A DNA stretch of 16,997 bases. Source: UBA3775 sp051877895. Lineage in GTDB: Bacteria; Bacillota; Clostridia; Lachnospirales; Lachnospiraceae. The notes below the pieces were generated by a model. That model worked only from the letters and a program-made list of their open reading frames with translations, did not search any database and was not told the DNA's origin. Shown in pieces: positions 13,983 through 16,997 of this stretch. A program made the position numbers and the translations under genes. The stretch spans positions 1 to 16,997 of the forward strand of contig JBJEJI010000033.1 of assembly GCA_051877895.1 (NCBI GenBank), written 5' to 3'. Every line of letters starts with the position of its first letter. Positions within the stretch are counted from its first letter, which is position 1.

Positions 13983-15428
13983 ATGGAACAGTATTCCGGA
14001 GTAAGAGAAAGTAAGCCGGGAAGAATCAATGATCTGGGGACTACCGGAGCAGAGGCGGAAGAAAATTACAGGAAAGGCTGTCTGAAAAGGGCGGACAGAA
14101 GCTTTGCCCAGGGTCTGCAATGTCAGCAGATTAACAGTATGGCAGCGTTAATGTCTTTGGAAGATTCCGTTTTTATTTCCCATTCACCCCAAGGCTGTGT
14201 AGGGTGTTCAATTATGGCAGTGGATATGTACAGAGTGGGACAGGCACACAGAGGAATCAGAAATATAAAGAATCCGAGAATAATTGTCTCTAACATTGAT
14301 CAGAAAAGCGTTGTTTTCGGAGGTGAAAACAAGCTCCGTGAGTCAGTGAAAAAAGCAGTGGAGAGATATCATCCGAAGCTGGCTTTTATTTATGCATCCT
14401 GTGCATCGGGCATTATTGGGGATGATATTGACGCTATTGCTGCCGGGCTTCAGGAGGAATATCCGGACACCTTAATGGTTCCCATCCATTGTGAAGGCTT
14501 TAAATCAAAAATCTGTGCATCCGGATTTGATGCGGCTTTTTTGTCAATTAACAAGTATATTCTCAAAAAAGAAAAAATTGAAAAGGAAGCAGGACTGGTA
14601 AATCTATTTGCGCCAACCACCGTCAGCTATGCCGACCAGAAGGAAATGGAACGAATGCTGGAATTAATAGGCGTAAAAGTAAATTATATTCCTTTTTACA
14701 GTTCTCTGGAAAAAATAAAACGGATTCCGGCAGCTGAGGCGTCTACGTCAATATGTAAGGTTTTTGCAGATGAATTTATGAAAAGCCTGTGGGAGGATTA
14801 TGGGATTCCGTATTCCCATACAGTCATGCCTATCGGCATCCGGAATACAGATAAGTGGTACCGGGGAATTGCCCGGGTTCTGGGTAAGGAAGCAGAGGTG
14901 GAGGAAATCATCGCTGCAGAGCACGAAAGAATAGAGCCTCTGGTGGCGAGTCTGAAGGAGCGGCTCCGGGGAAAGAGAGTATTTATCTGCGGCGGAACCG
15001 GAAGATCCTTTGCCGCTGCAGCATTAATTGATGACTTTGGCATGGAACTGGTGGGGCTGGAAACGCCTACCTATGATGAGGATGCCCAGGAGGATATTGA
15101 ATATCTGAACGGAATTCATAAGGACTTTGTGGTGGACATTGCAAATATGCAGCCCTTTGAACAGGTTAATTTGTTGAAGAAGTTAAAGCCTGACGCGTTT
15201 ATCGGAGTTCCTGACTGGGCAGCAAAGCTGGGCATTCCTACAACCCACGTGTTGGACGGAAAACGTCCGACTATGGGATATGACGGATTGCTGTTTCTTG
15301 GTAATAAGATTGCAGACCAGCTGGAGAATCCCGGCTTTAATGTTAAACTTGCAAAGCATGTAAAGCTGCCATATAAAGAGTCGTGGTATGAAGAAGATGC
15401 GTTTAAGTATATCACAGGAGGAAATTAA
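13983..15428 (+). CDS. NifD-like catalytic alpha subunit of a nitrogenase-like reductase
   Basis: A 481-residue component 1 alpha subunit. P-cluster cysteines are Cys47 (GLQCQQ), Cys72 (SPQGCVGC) and Cys140 (SCASGIIGDDID), equivalent to Azotobacter alpha Cys62, Cys88 and Cys154. Cys258 in SICKVFADEF, ahead of EDYGIPY, aligns with the FeMo-cofactor ligand Cys275. The other cofactor ligand, His442 in GPYHGYDG, aligns with Met431 in RPTMGYDG. In the region after CEGF (170-173), residues equivalent to Gln191 and His195 read Cys178 and Phe182. So it should hold a P-cluster-like cluster and some cofactor, but not normal FeMo-co chemistry. It pairs with the next gene and receives electrons from NifH. 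GGAGG precedes the ATG. Alignments were done by eye. Confidence 0.88.
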   Translation: MEQYSGVRESKPGRINDLGTTGAEAEENYRKGCLKRADRSFAQGLQCQQINSMAALMSLEDSVFISHSPQGCVGCSIMAVDMYRVGQAHRGIRNIKNPRIIVSNIDQKSVVFGGENKLRESVKKAVERYHPKLAFIYASCASGIIGDDIDAIAAGLQEEYPDTLMVPIHCEGFKSKICASGFDAAFLSINKYILKKEKIEKEAGLVNLFAPTTVSYADQKEMERMLELIGVKVNYIPFYSSLEKIKRIPAAEASTSICKVFADEFMKSLWEDYGIPYSHTVMPIGIRNTDKWYRGIARVLGKEAEVEEIIAAEHERIEPLVASLKERLRGKRVFICGGTGRSFAAAALIDDFGMELVGLETPTYDEDAQEDIEYLNGIHKDFVVDIANMQPFEQVNLLKKLKPDAFIGVPDWAAKLGIPTTHVLDGKRPTMGYDGLLFLGNKIADQLENPGFNVKLAKHVKLPYKESWYEEDAFKYITGGN

Positions 15429-15429
15429 C

Positions 15430-16719
15430 ATGGCACAGGTTTTAGAGAATCCGAGAGGCGGTTGTGTTTTGGCCGGCATAAATTCCGTACTGGGCGCTTT
15501 GGAAAAAGTTTGTCCCATTTATCATTCAGGTCCCGGCTGCTGTATGCAGACTTCAGCCTCTGACCAGGGACAGTCGGGGCATAAAACCCCTTGCTTTGTA
15601 AGCAGCGTATCTATACCGTCCAGCAATATGCTTGAGAAACAGGTGGTGTTTGGGGGAACGGAAAAACTCCGTACAACAATTCAAGGAGCGATTGATGTAA
15701 TCGATGCTGATGCCTATTTTGTTTTAACAGGCTGTACCGCAGGTATAATCGGAGATGATGTGGTAAGTGTTACCGAAGAATTCAGAGAAAAGGGCTATGA
15801 AATATATCCCATAGAGGCTCCGGGATTTTTGGGAGACAGTAATTTGGGCTATGAAACCGTCTGGAATACTCTTATAGATAAGGTTGTGGAAAAGGATGTT
15901 CCCAAAGATGACAGGCTGGTTAATATTTTTGGTATTGTACCGTATCATGACCCATTCTGGAGCGGAACCTTGGAAGAAATAGACCGGATTTTAACGCGGC
16001 TGGGTCTAAAGGTCAATACCTTTTTCACAAAGCATCAGGGAATAGAAACTATAAAAAAATCCTCTGCTGCGGCGTTAAATATCATTATCAATCCATGGTT
16101 GTTTCAGAGCGGTGCAAAGAAATTTGAAAATAAATTCGGAGTACCAAGTATCCGGTTCCCGGGGCTGCCGGTGGGTGCCACCGATACCACAAAATTTGTA
16201 AAAACAGTGGCAGCCGCATTGGAACTGGATCAGAAGCTTGTGGATGACGTAATTGCATCGGAAGAGGATTATGTGTATCAGTATCTTGCACAGGCCATTG
16301 GTGTGGTAAGTTGGAAACGGTTTTCTGTTGTGGGAGATGCCAACAGTGCCATCGGCATTACCCGGTATCTGGCCAATGACTTTAGTTTTACACCGGTTTC
16401 GGTTATTATTTCCGAGCCGGTTACAGGGGAGGAAAACAAAAAGCGGATTACGGAACAGCTCCGGGATATGGAATATGCCGTACCGCCTAAAGTGATTTTT
16501 GCATCAGATCAGTATGAAATCAATCAGGCTCTGCTGAACGAAGAAAAGGAAATAACCCTGATTATCGGTAGCAGTAATGAGCGTGAAGCTGCCTTGGAAA
16601 AGGACGTGCAGTTTATTCTTGCCACATTTCCAATGAATGAGAGGCTGGTGTTTAACCGCACCTATGCAGGCTATAGAGGAAGTCTGAGCTTTACGGAAGA
16701 TTTATATGATAACTTATAA
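15430..16719 (+). CDS. NifK-like beta subunit of a nitrogenase-like reductase
   Basis: A 429-residue component 1 beta subunit. It carries all three P-cluster cysteines: Cys12 (RGGCVLAG), Cys37 (SGPGCC) and Cys102 (TGCTAGIIGDD). The 25-residue gap between the first two is the same as Cys70-Cys95 in Azotobacter NifK. QVVFGGTEKL (71-80) is the shared component 1 motif, and the C-terminus YAGYRGSLSFTEDLY is the usual helix start. It lacks the long N-terminal extension of true NifK (over 500 residues), as short nitrogenase-like beta subunits do. ATG 15430 follows the NifD-like stop by one base with AGGAGG inside the previous gene; an upstream in-frame ATG at 15388 lies within that gene and has no support. 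It forms the heterotetramer with the alpha subunit. Confidence 0.88.
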   Translation: MAQVLENPRGGCVLAGINSVLGALEKVCPIYHSGPGCCMQTSASDQGQSGHKTPCFVSSVSIPSSNMLEKQVVFGGTEKLRTTIQGAIDVIDADAYFVLTGCTAGIIGDDVVSVTEEFREKGYEIYPIEAPGFLGDSNLGYETVWNTLIDKVVEKDVPKDDRLVNIFGIVPYHDPFWSGTLEEIDRILTRLGLKVNTFFTKHQGIETIKKSSAAALNIIINPWLFQSGAKKFENKFGVPSIRFPGLPVGATDTTKFVKTVAAALELDQKLVDDVIASEEDYVYQYLAQAIGVVSWKRFSVVGDANSAIGITRYLANDFSFTPVSVIISEPVTGEENKKRITEQLRDMEYAVPPKVIFASDQYEINQALLNEEKEITLIIGSSNEREAALEKDVQFILATFPMNERLVFNRTYAGYRGSLSFTEDLYDNL

Positions 16720-16757
16720 AATTAAGACCCTCTCAAAGATGGTCGCTGAGAAAAAAA

Positions 16758-16811
16758 CATCCAAATTTTTGTGGTTTTTTGGGATGCTGCTAAATGCGGC
16801 ATCCTATTTTT
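16758..16811 (+). terminator. Intrinsic terminator of the nitrogenase-like operon
   Basis: GGATGCTGC (16782-16790), loop TAAAT and GCGGCATCC (16796-16804) form a 9-bp stem (one G-T pair) followed by TATTTTT. An upstream CATCC (16758-16762) can pair with GGATG at 16782-16786 and so competes with the terminator's left arm. It lies about 60 nt after the last gene. Confidence 0.85.
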
Positions 16812-16851
16812 CATAAAGAATATACCAATGTAAAAATATGCCGCAAGGCCG

Positions 16852-16997
16852 CCTAAATACAGGGGCCTGCAGCATTTCCCTCAAACTTTGGGGGATTGGA
16901 AAAAGCGATTAATTCTTCAATTAAATTTTTTTTGCTTATATTCATTCGAAAAATGGAATCTTTTTCAACATAATCTTTCAGATAGACCTAATATTCC
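16852..16997 (-). other. Right edge: no intact gene; possible minus-strand gene tail
   Basis: No plus-strand gene was seen after the terminator. On the minus strand one frame reads VYLKDYVEKDSIFRMNISKK and continues about 25 residues to a stop near 16852. It looks protein-like but is closed by a stop upstream near the window edge. It may be a decayed gene end or chance. A short hairpin TTAATT/AATTAA (16909-16924) with eight Ts after it lies inside. Confidence 0.25.

Noticed and set aside
10014..16719. A true nitrogen-fixation (nif) operon
   Set aside because: NifH is canonical, but the alpha subunit seems to lack His442, His195 and Gln191. NifEN and NifV are missing and the neighbours are sulfur genes.
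1..16997. CRISPR array, tRNA, rRNA, phage or toxin-antitoxin genes
   Set aside because: No regularly spaced repeats, no tRNA cloverleaf-like sequences and no such protein families were found on either strand.

Overview
The window looks like chromosomal DNA of an anaerobic, low-to-mid GC Bacillota, most likely a gut-type Lachnospiraceae/Clostridia. This rests on strong AGGAGG-type ribosome binding sites, codon use and the family types present, not on a database match. It holds two consecutive plus-strand gene blocks that read as one organosulfur and metallocluster island, flanked by a divergent lipoprotein gene and some decayed DNA.

Region 1 (1-2330): a minus-strand surface lipoprotein gene (76-1338), then about 1 kb with no intact gene. 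That stretch contains two minus-strand terminator-type hairpins, a palindrome, a C-terminal fragment resembling a PAP2 membrane phosphatase, and a hairpin resembling the end of an IS200/IS605-type element.

Region 2 (2355-9653): a sulfur amino-acid block. It has a trans-sulfuration family PLP enzyme, a PatB/MalY-type C-S beta-lyase, a LysR regulator, a metal-dependent amidohydrolase, and a complete polar amino-acid ABC transporter (lipoprotein binding protein, permease, ATPase). It ends in a good intrinsic terminator at 9709-9758. A LysR-type palindrome and promoter lie between the regulator and the amidohydrolase.

Region 3 (9872-16811): a near-consensus sigma-70 promoter drives a nitrogenase-like operon: NifB-type radical SAM protein, small NifX-type protein, very canonical NifH, divergent cysteine synthase, a decayed NifK/NifN-type relic, a second NifX-type protein with a Cys/Gly-rich insert, then NifD-like and NifK-like subunits, and a terminator. 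All six P-cluster cysteines and the cofactor-binding cysteine are present by my alignment. The nitrogenase cofactor histidine appears to be methionine, the proton-delivery residues are changed, and no NifEN scaffold is encoded.

The simplest reading is that this is not a dinitrogen-fixing system. It is better explained as a nitrogenase-like reductase with its own cluster maker and reductase, coupled to sulfur assimilation through cysteine synthase, C-S lyases and an amino-acid importer. The precedent is methylthio-alkane reductase (MarBHDK), but the substrate here is unknown. A shared LysR-type box upstream of both the transporter operon and the nitrogenase-like operon supports co-regulation. 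The right edge (16812-16997) has no intact gene.
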